A stretch of DNA of 32,892 bases, taken from positions 78,897-111,788 of the forward strand of contig JFAX01000008.1 of NCBI GenBank assembly GCA_000585015.1, given 5' to 3'. Shown piece after piece: positions 27,119 through 32,892 of the stretch. The number at the start of each line of letters is the position of its first letter. Within the stretch, counting starts at the first letter, position 1. The DNA comes from Candidatus Accumulibacter adjunctus. GTDB lineage: Bacteria > Pseudomonadota > Gammaproteobacteria > Burkholderiales > Rhodocyclaceae. Made by a program: the position numbers and the translations under genes. The notes under the pieces are model-generated. The model was given only the letters and a program-made list of their open reading frames with translations, was not told the origin of the DNA and ran no database searches.

Positions 27119-27547
27119 ATGAAGACACTCAGGCAAATCCTCGCTGCCAAGAGCGCAGACTTGGCAGTTGTCGCGCCCGAAGATCCGGTTTTCCGTGCCT
27201 TGCAGGTGATGTCGGATGCCAACGTCGGTGCCGTCCTGGTGCTCGACGGCGACAAGCTCGTCGGTATCCTGTCGGAACGCGACTATGCGCGCAAGGTCAT
27301 TCTGCAAGGCAAGGCGTCCAAGGAAACCCGAGTCGCCGAGATCATGTCCGACAAGGTGCTCTACGTGACACCGGAGCAGACCGTCGATGAGTGCATGGCC
27401 ATCATGACCGAGAAGCACTTCCGTCACTTGCCGGTGCTCGCGGAGGGCAAGGTCGTCGGCATCGTTTCGATCGGTGATGTGGTCAAGGAAACGATCTGCG
27501 AGCAGAAGTTCATCATCGAGCAGATGGAAAAGTACATCACCGGCTGA
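27119..27547 (+). CDS. CBS-domain pair protein
   Basis: Small cytoplasmic protein of 142 residues made almost only of two CBS domains. Domain 1 spans about residues 8-65 (VAPEDPVFRALQVMSDANVGAVLVLDGDKLVGILSERDYARKV) and domain 2 about 75-130 (MSDKVLYVTPEQTVDECMAIMTEKHFRHLPVLAEGKVVGIVSIGDVVK). CBS pairs bind adenine nucleotides or related ligands and act as energy sensors or regulators. The partner here is unknown. The final helix QKFIIEQMEKYITG is typical of stand-alone proteins of this group. A GAAAGG element precedes the ATG at 27119. It is probably a single-gene transcript, with the terminator of cytochrome c4 upstream and a convergent gene downstream. Confidence 0.92.
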   Translation: MKTLRQILAAKSADLAVVAPEDPVFRALQVMSDANVGAVLVLDGDKLVGILSERDYARKVILQGKASKETRVAEIMSDKVLYVTPEQTVDECMAIMTEKHFRHLPVLAEGKVVGIVSIGDVVKETICEQKFIIEQMEKYITG

Positions 27548-27708
27548 CACAGGCAGCGCTTGCCCGGCCCCGGCGAAGCTTTCGGGCGTTCTCGCGCGCC
27601 CGTCACCTGCTGCCAGAAACGCACCCCGGCATCGGTGACCGTGGAGCGGCGCATCCGGGTGCCGGTTCACCTGCCCGTTGGGCTCCCTTTCCAGGTTCGA
27701 AGTGCCGT

Positions 27709-28362
27709 CTAGGGTAGCTCGTCGAGCCCGAAGCCGGCAAGGTGTTCGGTCTGGCCCCAGGTTTCCAGGATCCATTGCTGGTCACGGACGGACAGCCAGT
27801 TGATGGCGGCGTTCGGAATCAGGAAGTCGCGTGGGGCGGACAGCGGATTGCCGCGCGCCAGACGGTTGACGATGTCGAGGACGCCGCCGTGGGTGACGAC
27901 GATGATCGTTTCTCCCTCGTGTGCGGTGGCCAGTTGGCTCAGACCGCCGCTGACCCGGGTGTGCAGTTGCCGCAGGCTCTCGCCGCCGAATGGGATGACG
28001 AAGTCGGGCTCGCGGGTCTCGAAGGCGTGGTAATCCGCTGGATAGCGCGCGCGTGACTCGTCATAGGTCAGCCCTTCGAAGAACCCGTAGCGTCGTTCGC
28101 GGAAGTCCGGCCGGAAAGCGGGCTGAAGCTTCAGCCTGTTGGCGATGCGCTCGGCCGTCTGGCGTGCGCGCAGGAGGTCGCTGCTGTACAGGGCAGCCAC
28201 CGCGCCGCCGGCGGCGAGCCAGTCTGCCGCCGCCTGCGCCTGTGCCAGGCCTGCGGCATTGAGTCCGATGTCGATCTGACCCTGAATGCGTTTTTCCGCA
28301 TTCCAGGTCGTCTCGCCATGGCGGACGAGGCAGATTCGGGTGGCTTCGTTCTTGGTCGTCAC
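27709..28362 (-). CDS. Histidine phosphatase family protein (GpmB/CobC-like)
   Basis: Cytoplasmic phosphatase of about 217 residues from the branched histidine phosphatase superfamily. The catalytic RHG motif lies in CLVRHGETTWNAEKRIQG near the N-terminus. YSSDLLRARQTAERIA, FRERRYGFFEGLTYDE (with the acid/base Glu) and VVTHGGVLDIVNRLA (second catalytic His) complete the site. Substrates of such proteins range from phosphoglycerate to cobalamin or nucleotide phosphates, so the true one is unknown. Two GTG starts are possible. The one at 28362 has AGGTG six bases upstream and is preferred; the other is three codons earlier at 28371. It is convergent with the CBS-domain gene. Confidence 0.9.
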   Translation of the reverse strand: MTTKNEATRICLVRHGETTWNAEKRIQGQIDIGLNAAGLAQAQAAADWLAAGGAVAALYSSDLLRARQTAERIANRLKLQPAFRPDFRERRYGFFEGLTYDESRARYPADYHAFETREPDFVIPFGGESLRQLHTRVSGGLSQLATAHEGETIIVVTHGGVLDIVNRLARGNPLSAPRDFLIPNAAINWLSVRDQQWILETWGQTEHLAGFGLDELP

Positions 28363-28371
28363 GATTTTCAC

Positions 28372-29070
28372 CTAGAGTGGCGGCGCTTTGCCGCCGCCAG
28401 CGCCTGCGCCGGGCTTCTGGCGCGGCGGCGAGACGGTTCCTCCGGCAGCATGCGCCATCGATCTGGCGGCAGGCGGTGGGTGGGCGGAAAAAGACGGATT
28501 CTAAGGCATTCGCTGCCCATCGCCCGGCTTCGTGCCGATGCGCCGACTCCGTCGGCGTGCTGCATGTCGGCTTCGGCGCAGCGGCCGATCGACAGAGTGC
28601 GCAGCAGGAATTGCAGCGGCGAAACTCAGATTGACCCCTCCTCTTGCCTGCAGTGGTCCATCGCCCGCAGAAGACCGACGCCGCCGCACACCTCTGAAGA
28701 GGAAGGAGCATGGCCCGGGCGGCCCAGTACCTCGGGCAACGGGGCATCGCGAGCAAGTACCTGGTCAGCGAGAGATCAATCCCCGACAGGGTTGCCGACC
28801 TGCGGTACCGAGGTGCTGATGGACGCGATCAAAGAGATGGGCGCATCGCCGACGCGCGATCACCGGGACATACAGTTCACTTGCGACAGCTTGGCGGCGG
28901 TCGCTTGCGGGGCAGGCGATGGGCCTCTCCTGCCTCGATCTGCCCAGTCTCCGTACCGGCCTGCTTGAATTGCCGCGCAGTGAAGTGATGATTTCCTTTG
29001 CCGACGCACTTCCGGCGAGCCAGGCATTCATTCTTGCCGACTTCCTGCGGCATTTCCGGCGCGGCGGTGG
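28372..29070. other. Long intergenic stretch without a firm gene
   Basis: About 700 bp between the histidine phosphatase and the 4.5S RNA promoter. A reading frame at 28710 on the plus strand has a good ribosome binding site (GGAAGGAGC before ATG) and opens MARAAQYLGQRGIASKYLVS, but it soon turns arginine-rich. A plausible continuation (EVLMDAIKEMGASPTRDHRD) lies in another frame from about 28816. This may be a decayed gene of unknown family. I see no tRNA, insertion-sequence end or array repeat here. Confidence 0.4.
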
Positions 29071-29076
29071 TCGATG

Positions 29077-29085
29077 TGCTAGCAT
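29077..29085 (+). promoter_or_regulatory. Extended -10 promoter of the 4.5S RNA gene
   Basis: TGCTAGCAT is a TGn extended -10 with hexamer TAGCAT (29080-29085). It ends seven bases before the predicted 5' end of the RNA at about 29093, the right distance for the transcription start. No clear -35 is visible. Confidence 0.6.
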
Positions 29086-29092
29086 TCGTTCT

Positions 29093-29188
29093 GGCGGGTC
29101 TCCCCGCATCGCAGGATGGTGAACCTGGTCAGGTCCGGAAGGAAGCAGCCACAGCCGTCTGATGCGAGTGCCGGGGGTAAGGCTCGCC
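29093..29188 (+). ncRNA. ffs: Signal recognition particle 4.5S RNA
   Basis: The universally conserved SRP RNA apical loop is present: GGTCAGGTCCGGAAGGAAGC (29128-29147) followed by AGCC, the part bound by Ffh. The flanks pair into a long hairpin. GGCGGGTC at the 5' end faces GGCTCGCC at the 3' end, CCCCGCATCGCA faces TGCGAGTGCCGGGG, and the short bacterial form of about 96 bases is complete. It guides inner-membrane proteins to the Sec machinery together with Ffh and FtsY. The gene stands directly before dnaX, a frequent arrangement in proteobacteria. Ends are set by pairing and may be off by a few bases. Confidence 0.93.
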
Positions 29189-29290
29189 ACTTCCTCTCCT
29201 GGCCGCGTCGATGCAGGCCGACGGCGTGGCCCGGGCGCGGTCCCGCGGTACCGGTGGCAAGCAAACTGTCACGGGGCCCGAGGCGCCATC

Positions 29291-29299
29291 TGCTAGAAT
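29291..29299 (+). promoter_or_regulatory. Extended -10 promoter just before dnaX
   Basis: TGCTAGAAT (TG, one base, TAGAAT at 29294-29299) ends six bases before the dnaX ATG. Transcription would begin at or next to the A of the start codon, suggesting a leaderless message. No ribosome binding site is present in this gap, in agreement. Readthrough from ffs is an alternative source of dnaX mRNA. Confidence 0.5.
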
Positions 29300-29305
29300 C
29301 CGCGC

Positions 29306-30964
29306 ATGAGCTACCAGGTCCTGGCGCGCAAATGGCGCCCGCGCACGTTTGCCAGCCTCGTCGGACAGGAACACGTCGTGCGCGCGCTCGAGCATGCGCT
29401 GACGGCGCAGCGCCTGCACCATGCCTACTTGTTCACCGGTACGCGGGGGGTTGGCAAGACGACGCTGGCGCGCATCCTGGCCAAGGCACTGAACTGCGAA
29501 ACAGGCGTCACCGCGGTGCCATGCGGGCTCTGTTCCGCCTGCCAGGAAATCGACGCCGGGCGCTTCGTCGACCTCCTCGAGGTCGATGCGGCAACCAATA
29601 CCCGCGTCGACGAGATGCGGCAGCTCCTCGAGAATGCGGTTTATGCACCTACACGAGGCCGCTTCAAGGTGTACGTCATCGACGAGGTGCACATGCTCTC
29701 CAACTCGGCTTTCAACGCCATGTTGAAGACACTCGAGGAGCCACCCGAGCACGTCAAGTTCATTCTCGCCACGACCGATCCACAGAAGATTCCGGTCACC
29801 GTCCTCTCGCGCTGCCTGCAGTTCAATCTGAAACAGATGACGCAGCCTCTGATTGCCAACCACTTGCGGCAGATTCTCGATGTCGAGGCGATCGGCGCCG
29901 AAGCGGGTGCGCTGCAGCTGCTCGCGCGCTCGGCTGCGGGCAGCATGCGCGACGCGCTGTCCCTGCTCGACCAGGCGATTGCGCATGGTTCGGGGAGGGT
30001 CGAGGAGGCGCTGGTGAGACAAATGCTGGGTGCCGTCGATCTGGACTACCTGTTTTCCATTCTCGACGCCCTGCTCGCCAGCAACCCCGCAGGAATGCTG
30101 CAGGTGGCCGATGACATGGCGGCGCGCAGCCTGTCGTTCGATGCTGCCCTGCAGGAACTGGCAGCCCTGTTCACTCGCGTGCAGGTCGCGCAGCTCGCGC
30201 CGCAGGCGATTGCCGACGATCTTCCGGAGCGTGCGCGACTGCTCGGCATCGCTGCCCGACTTGACCCCGAGTACGTGCAGCTGGCCTATCAGATGGCGGT
30301 GCATGGTCGTCAGGAGCTGCCGCTGGCGCCAGACGAGCAGGCCGGTTTCGTGATGACCCTGTTGCGCCTGCATGCCTTCCGTCCGGAGTCGGAGGAGGCC
30401 GCCAGCGGGCGGGCACTGGCCGCAGCCAGCAGCGCCGGCCGGCCGTCGACGAAATCACTGCCGCTTGCCGATGCGACGCGGCCGTCGCCGCCTGTCCGTG
30501 CCGACGCCTCGCCTGGCGTCGCGCGAGCGGGGCCACCGCCAACGCCACCACTGGTGCCGACGCGTGTCGGGTCGGGGTCGGCACCGCCAGCAGGCGACTG
30601 GCACGAGCTGCTTGCCGCCATCAAGCCGACCGGCATGGCGCGTGAACTGGCGCAGCACTGCGAGCTGTGCGAGCTGGCAGCCGGCCGCGTCCAGCTGCAG
30701 CTGGCGCCAAGGCACCGCCATCTGCTGATGAGGGCGGCGCAGGACAAGCTGCAGCAGACACTCGTCGACCATTTCGCCATGCCGATCCAGTTGAACATCG
30801 CGGTCGCGGAGGGTTCGGGTGATACTCCGGCGGCGGCGGCACAGCGCGACCGCCAGGAGCGCATGGACCGCGCGATCGCGTCGGTCGAGCAGGATGGGTT
30901 CGTGCGCGAGATAATCGAGATGTTCGACGCAACCCTGATCGAATCGTCAATCAAACCCGTTTGA
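29306..30964 (+). CDS. dnaX: DNA polymerase III tau (gamma/tau) subunit
   Basis: Clamp-loader ATPase of 552 residues joining the replicase cores and loading the beta clamp. The AAA+ core is complete: YQVLARKWRPRTFASLVGQEHVVRAL, Walker A GTRGVGKTT (about 45-53), zinc module CETGVTAVPCGLCSAC, Walker B VYVIDEVHMLS, sensor 1 LATTDPQ, and the SRC finger in VTVLSRCLQFNLKQM. Domain III follows to about residue 365. A Pro/Ala-rich linker (about 380-425) then leads to the C-terminal tau-specific region from about 430 (GDWHELLAAIKPTGMARELAQHCEL). No A-rich slippery heptamer like that of E. coli is seen, so a programmed gamma product is not evident. It heads the dnaX-ybaB-recR operon. Confidence 0.96.
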   Translation: MSYQVLARKWRPRTFASLVGQEHVVRALEHALTAQRLHHAYLFTGTRGVGKTTLARILAKALNCETGVTAVPCGLCSACQEIDAGRFVDLLEVDAATNTRVDEMRQLLENAVYAPTRGRFKVYVIDEVHMLSNSAFNAMLKTLEEPPEHVKFILATTDPQKIPVTVLSRCLQFNLKQMTQPLIANHLRQILDVEAIGAEAGALQLLARSAAGSMRDALSLLDQAIAHGSGRVEEALVRQMLGAVDLDYLFSILDALLASNPAGMLQVADDMAARSLSFDAALQELAALFTRVQVAQLAPQAIADDLPERARLLGIAARLDPEYVQLAYQMAVHGRQELPLAPDEQAGFVMTLLRLHAFRPESEEAASGRALAAASSAGRPSTKSLPLADATRPSPPVRADASPGVARAGPPPTPPLVPTRVGSGSAPPAGDWHELLAAIKPTGMARELAQHCELCELAAGRVQLQLAPRHRHLLMRAAQDKLQQTLVDHFAMPIQLNIAVAEGSGDTPAAAAQRDRQERMDRAIASVEQDGFVREIIEMFDATLIESSIKPV

Positions 30965-30985
30965 GCAAGCATCGAGGCAAGAGAA

Positions 30986-31309
30986 ATGATGAAAGGTGGA
31001 ATCGCCGGCCTGATGAAACAGGCCCAGCAGATGCAGGAAAACATGAAGAAGGCGCAGGAGCAGCTGGCAGAGCTCGAAGTCGAAGGGCAAGCCGGCGCCG
31101 GCATGGTCAAGGTGCTGATGACCTGCGCGCACAGTGTGCGGCGGGTGACGATCGACCCGTCGGTGATGGATGACCGCGAGATGCTCGAGGACTTGGTGGC
31201 GGCAGCTCTGAACGACGCGATGCGACGGGCTGAGCAGGCCTCGCAGGAACGGATGGCCGGCTTCTCGGCAGGCCTCAACCTGCCGCCCGGGTTCAAGATG
31301 CCGTTCTGA
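30986..31309 (+). CDS. ybaB: YbaB/EbfC family nucleoid-associated protein
   Basis: DNA-binding dimeric protein of 107 residues, the normal length of the family. It begins [45 protein letters not shown], a helical arm plus the central sheet. It continues [39 protein letters not shown] and a Gly/Pro tail ([16 protein letters not shown]). EbfC/YbaB binds DNA and organises the nucleoid; it is nearly always encoded between dnaX and recR. Two adjacent ATG codons (30986 and 30989) are possible starts, with GAGG upstream. It begins 21 bp after the dnaX stop, and its stop overlaps the recR ATG. Confidence 0.96.
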   Translation: MMKGGIAGLMKQAQQMQENMKKAQEQLAELEVEGQAGAGMVKVLMTCAHSVRRVTIDPSVMDDREMLEDLVAAALNDAMRRAEQASQERMAGFSAGLNLPPGFKMPF

Positions 31310-31911
31310 TGACGACGCCGTCGAGCCTCGAGTCGCTGATCGAGGCTCTGCGCTGTCTGCCGGGCGTGGGGCCGAAGTCGGCGCAGCGGATGGCCTACCA
31401 CCTGATGCAGCACGACCGCGAGGGTGCGCAGCGTCTCGCCGGCGCACTGCAGCTGGCGCTGACGGCGCTGCGGCACTGTCAGCGCTGCAACACCTTCAGC
31501 GAAGCGGAGATCTGTTCGCGCTGCCAGTCCAGCAAGCGGGATCCTGCCCTGTTGTGCGTTGTCGAGACGCCGGTCGACATGAACATGCTCGAACAGACGC
31601 ATGCCTACGCCGGGCTGTACTACGTGCTGATGGGGCGCGTGTCGCCGCTTGATGGCGTCGGACCGGCCGAACTGCGCCTCGAGCGATTGCTCGCGCGCGC
31701 GTGTGATGGGGTGGTGCGCGAAGTGATCATCGCCACCAATTACACGAACGAGGGAGAGGCGACGGCACACTACCTCGGCGAGATGTTGCGCAGTCGTGGC
31801 GTCAGCGTATCGCGAATCGCGCGCGGCGTGCCGGTCGGCGGCGAGCTCGAATACGTCGATGCCGGGACCCTGGCGCAGGCTCTGCGAGAACGCCGACCGC
31901 TTGCTGCATAA
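31309..31911 (+). CDS. recR: Recombination mediator RecR
   Basis: Works with RecF/RecO to load RecA on gapped DNA; 200 residues, as in other bacteria. Features in order: the helix-hairpin-helix [27 protein letters not shown], a four-cysteine zinc finger [16 protein letters not shown] (about 57-72), and a Toprim domain ([39 protein letters not shown]). The Walker-B-like C-terminal part follows ([47 protein letters not shown]). The ATG overlaps the ybaB stop (TGATG), so the two are translationally coupled. A promoter for petA follows the stop codon. Confidence 0.97.
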   Translation: MTTPSSLESLIEALRCLPGVGPKSAQRMAYHLMQHDREGAQRLAGALQLALTALRHCQRCNTFSEAEICSRCQSSKRDPALLCVVETPVDMNMLEQTHAYAGLYYVLMGRVSPLDGVGPAELRLERLLARACDGVVREVIIATNYTNEGEATAHYLGEMLRSRGVSVSRIARGVPVGGELEYVDAGTLAQALRERRPLAA

Positions 31912-31931
31912 GGACTTGCGGCGGTTCCGGA

Positions 31932-31961
31932 TTCAAAACCGTATGGAGATTGGCGTATAAT
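31932..31961 (+). promoter_or_regulatory. Sigma-70 promoter of the petAB (cytochrome bc1) operon
   Basis: TTCAAA (31932-31937) and a perfect TATAAT (31956-31961) are 18 bp apart. Transcription would start near 31968, giving a leader of about 44 bases before petA. It lies in the 100-bp gap after recR. Confidence 0.7.
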
Positions 31962-32011
31962 GGTGCGGTTTGGTATGAAGCAACTTTTACTACGTCCTAG
32001 GGATCAGCGCT

Positions 32012-32608
32012 ATGAGCAATGAGTGCAAGGTGGACGGCGGAAGGCGGCGCCTGATCGTCGCCACCGCTGCGGTTGGCGGGGTGGGGGCGATCGCTGCGCT
32101 CGTACCTTTCGTCTCCAGCATGCTGCCGTCCGAGCGGGCAAGGGCGGCCGGTGCACCGGTTGAAGTCGATATCGGCAGTCTCGAGCCCGGCCAGATGATC
32201 ACCGTCGAGTGGCGCGGTCGGCCAGTGTGGATCATCAACCGTACGACGCACATGCTTGAGACGCTGCCCAAGCTCGATGGCGAAATGGCCGACCCGAAGT
32301 CGGAAAAGAACATGCAGCCGGATTACTGCAGGAACGAAACGCGTTCGATCAAGCCCGAAATCATGGTTGTCGTGGGCATCTGCACGCATCTCGGGTGCTC
32401 GCCCTCGGCGAAGTTCAGGCGCGGTACCGAAGAGGGGATGGACGGCGCCTGGCTGGGCGGTTTCCTCTGTCCCTGTCATGGTTCGACCTTCGACTTCGCC
32501 GGCCGAGTCTTCAAGAGCAAGCCGGCACCCGACAATCTCGAGGTGCCCCGGCACATGTACCTGTCCGATAAGCGGATCCTTATCGGTGAAGACAAGAAGG
32601 GGGCCTAA
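32012..32608 (+). CDS. petA: Ubiquinol-cytochrome c reductase, Rieske iron-sulfur subunit
   Basis: Rieske [2Fe-2S] subunit of the cytochrome bc1 complex, 198 residues. It passes electrons from ubiquinol to cytochrome c1 on the periplasmic side. The N-terminus has a twin-arginine-like GGRRRLIVATAAVGGVGAIA that doubles as the membrane anchor. Cluster-binding boxes are CTHLGCSPSAKF (about 127-138) and CPCHGSTFDFAGRVF (about 153-167), giving the two Cys and two His ligands. VDIGSLEPGQMITVEWRGRPVWIINRT is the typical upstream sheet. The insertion between the boxes is the usual proteobacterial one. The ATG at 32012 has TAGGGAT upstream. petB starts three bases after the stop codon. Confidence 0.96.
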   Translation: MSNECKVDGGRRRLIVATAAVGGVGAIAALVPFVSSMLPSERARAAGAPVEVDIGSLEPGQMITVEWRGRPVWIINRTTHMLETLPKLDGEMADPKSEKNMQPDYCRNETRSIKPEIMVVVGICTHLGCSPSAKFRRGTEEGMDGAWLGGFLCPCHGSTFDFAGRVFKSKPAPDNLEVPRHMYLSDKRILIGEDKKGA

Positions 32609-32611
32609 GCC

Positions 32612-32892
32612 ATGGCGTCGAACACCAATTTCGAAAAATACAAGTCTGACGGCTCGCTGCAGGGCAACCTGCTCGAGTGGTTCGATGCGCGCTTCCCGGC
32701 GACTTCGATGTGGCGCGGGCACCTGTCAGAGTATTACGCACCGAAGAACTTCAACTTCTGGTACTTCTTCGGTTCGCTGGCGATGCTGGTGCTGGTCATC
32801 CAGATCGTGACCGGCATCTTCCTCGTCATGCACTACAAGCCGGACGCGTCGCTCAACGAGAACGGCATCCCGGTCGCCTTTGCCAGCGTCGA
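32612..32892 (+). CDS. petB: Cytochrome b of the bc1 complex (partial, cut by window end)
   Basis: First 93 or so codons of cytochrome b, the haem-b membrane subunit that oxidises ubiquinol. The reading starts [29 protein letters not shown] and continues [42 protein letters not shown]. This is helix A with the family's N-FWYFFG and QIxTGIxLxMHYxP signature. AGAAGGGGG lies about nine bases upstream of the ATG at 32612. The frame is open at the window edge, so the haem-ligand histidines and the rest of the operon (petC, cytochrome c1, expected next) are not seen. Confidence 0.95.
   Translation, partial: MASNTNFEKYKSDGSLQGNLLEWFDARFPATSMWRGHLSEYYAPKNFNFWYFFGSLAMLVLVIQIVTGIFLVMHYKPDASLNENGIPVAFASV

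Noticed and set aside
29306-30964. Programmed -1 frameshift in dnaX making a gamma form
   Set aside because: No A-rich slippery heptamer with a following stem-loop could be found in the region corresponding to the E. coli site.

Overview
The window is high-GC chromosomal DNA of a betaproteobacterium. The engB / cytochrome c4 arrangement, the Pseudomonas-type hemB, a Rieske/cytochrome b operon and the long PAS-GGDEF-EAL protein fit Rhodocyclales, possibly an Accumulibacter-like organism. That assignment is inference from gene content and protein flavour, not from a marker-gene search. Most genes are household or respiratory. Accessory or decaying patches lie near 1-300, 2169-4760 and 28372-29092.

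Left part (1-8680): a remnant of an NTF2/SnoaL-like gene, an AI-2E-type permease, riboflavin synthase (ribE), a broken serine beta-lactamase-like gene, and a minus-strand pair of a metallo-beta-lactamase-fold hydrolase and a small cupin. After a 630-bp stretch with no supported gene come an NnrU-family membrane protein and a coiled-coil/transmembrane/SPOR protein. Next is a sulfide-dehydrogenase-like pair, a monohaem cytochrome c and an FAD flavoprotein (fccA/fccB type), directly downstream of pyruvate kinase.

Middle (8745-19598): pyk with a clear promoter, a methyl-accepting chemotaxis protein, and a dihaem cytochrome c peroxidase gene split by a precise 50-bp tandem duplication. These are followed by rarD, a tiny membrane ORF, an MscS channel, a ClsB-like cardiolipin synthase, gluQ (convergent with the synthase), argB and a HAD pyrimidine 5'-nucleotidase.

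Right part (19595-32892): a 1202-residue PAS(x6)-GGDEF-EAL protein whose first four PAS units repeat at exactly 125 residues, then an acyltransferase-3 membrane protein, convergent with hemB. engB, cytochrome c4, a CBS-domain protein and a histidine phosphatase follow. The 4.5S RNA gene (ffs) precedes dnaX-ybaB-recR, and the window ends inside petB of petAB.

The best candidate for something undescribed is a plus-strand small RNA at about 25379-25498. It has four consecutive hairpins, three with C/U-rich loops, the last being a strong intrinsic terminator. It runs into the 3' end of engB on the opposite strand. This is the position that Spot 42 (Escherichia) and ErsA (Pseudomonas) occupy beside engB.
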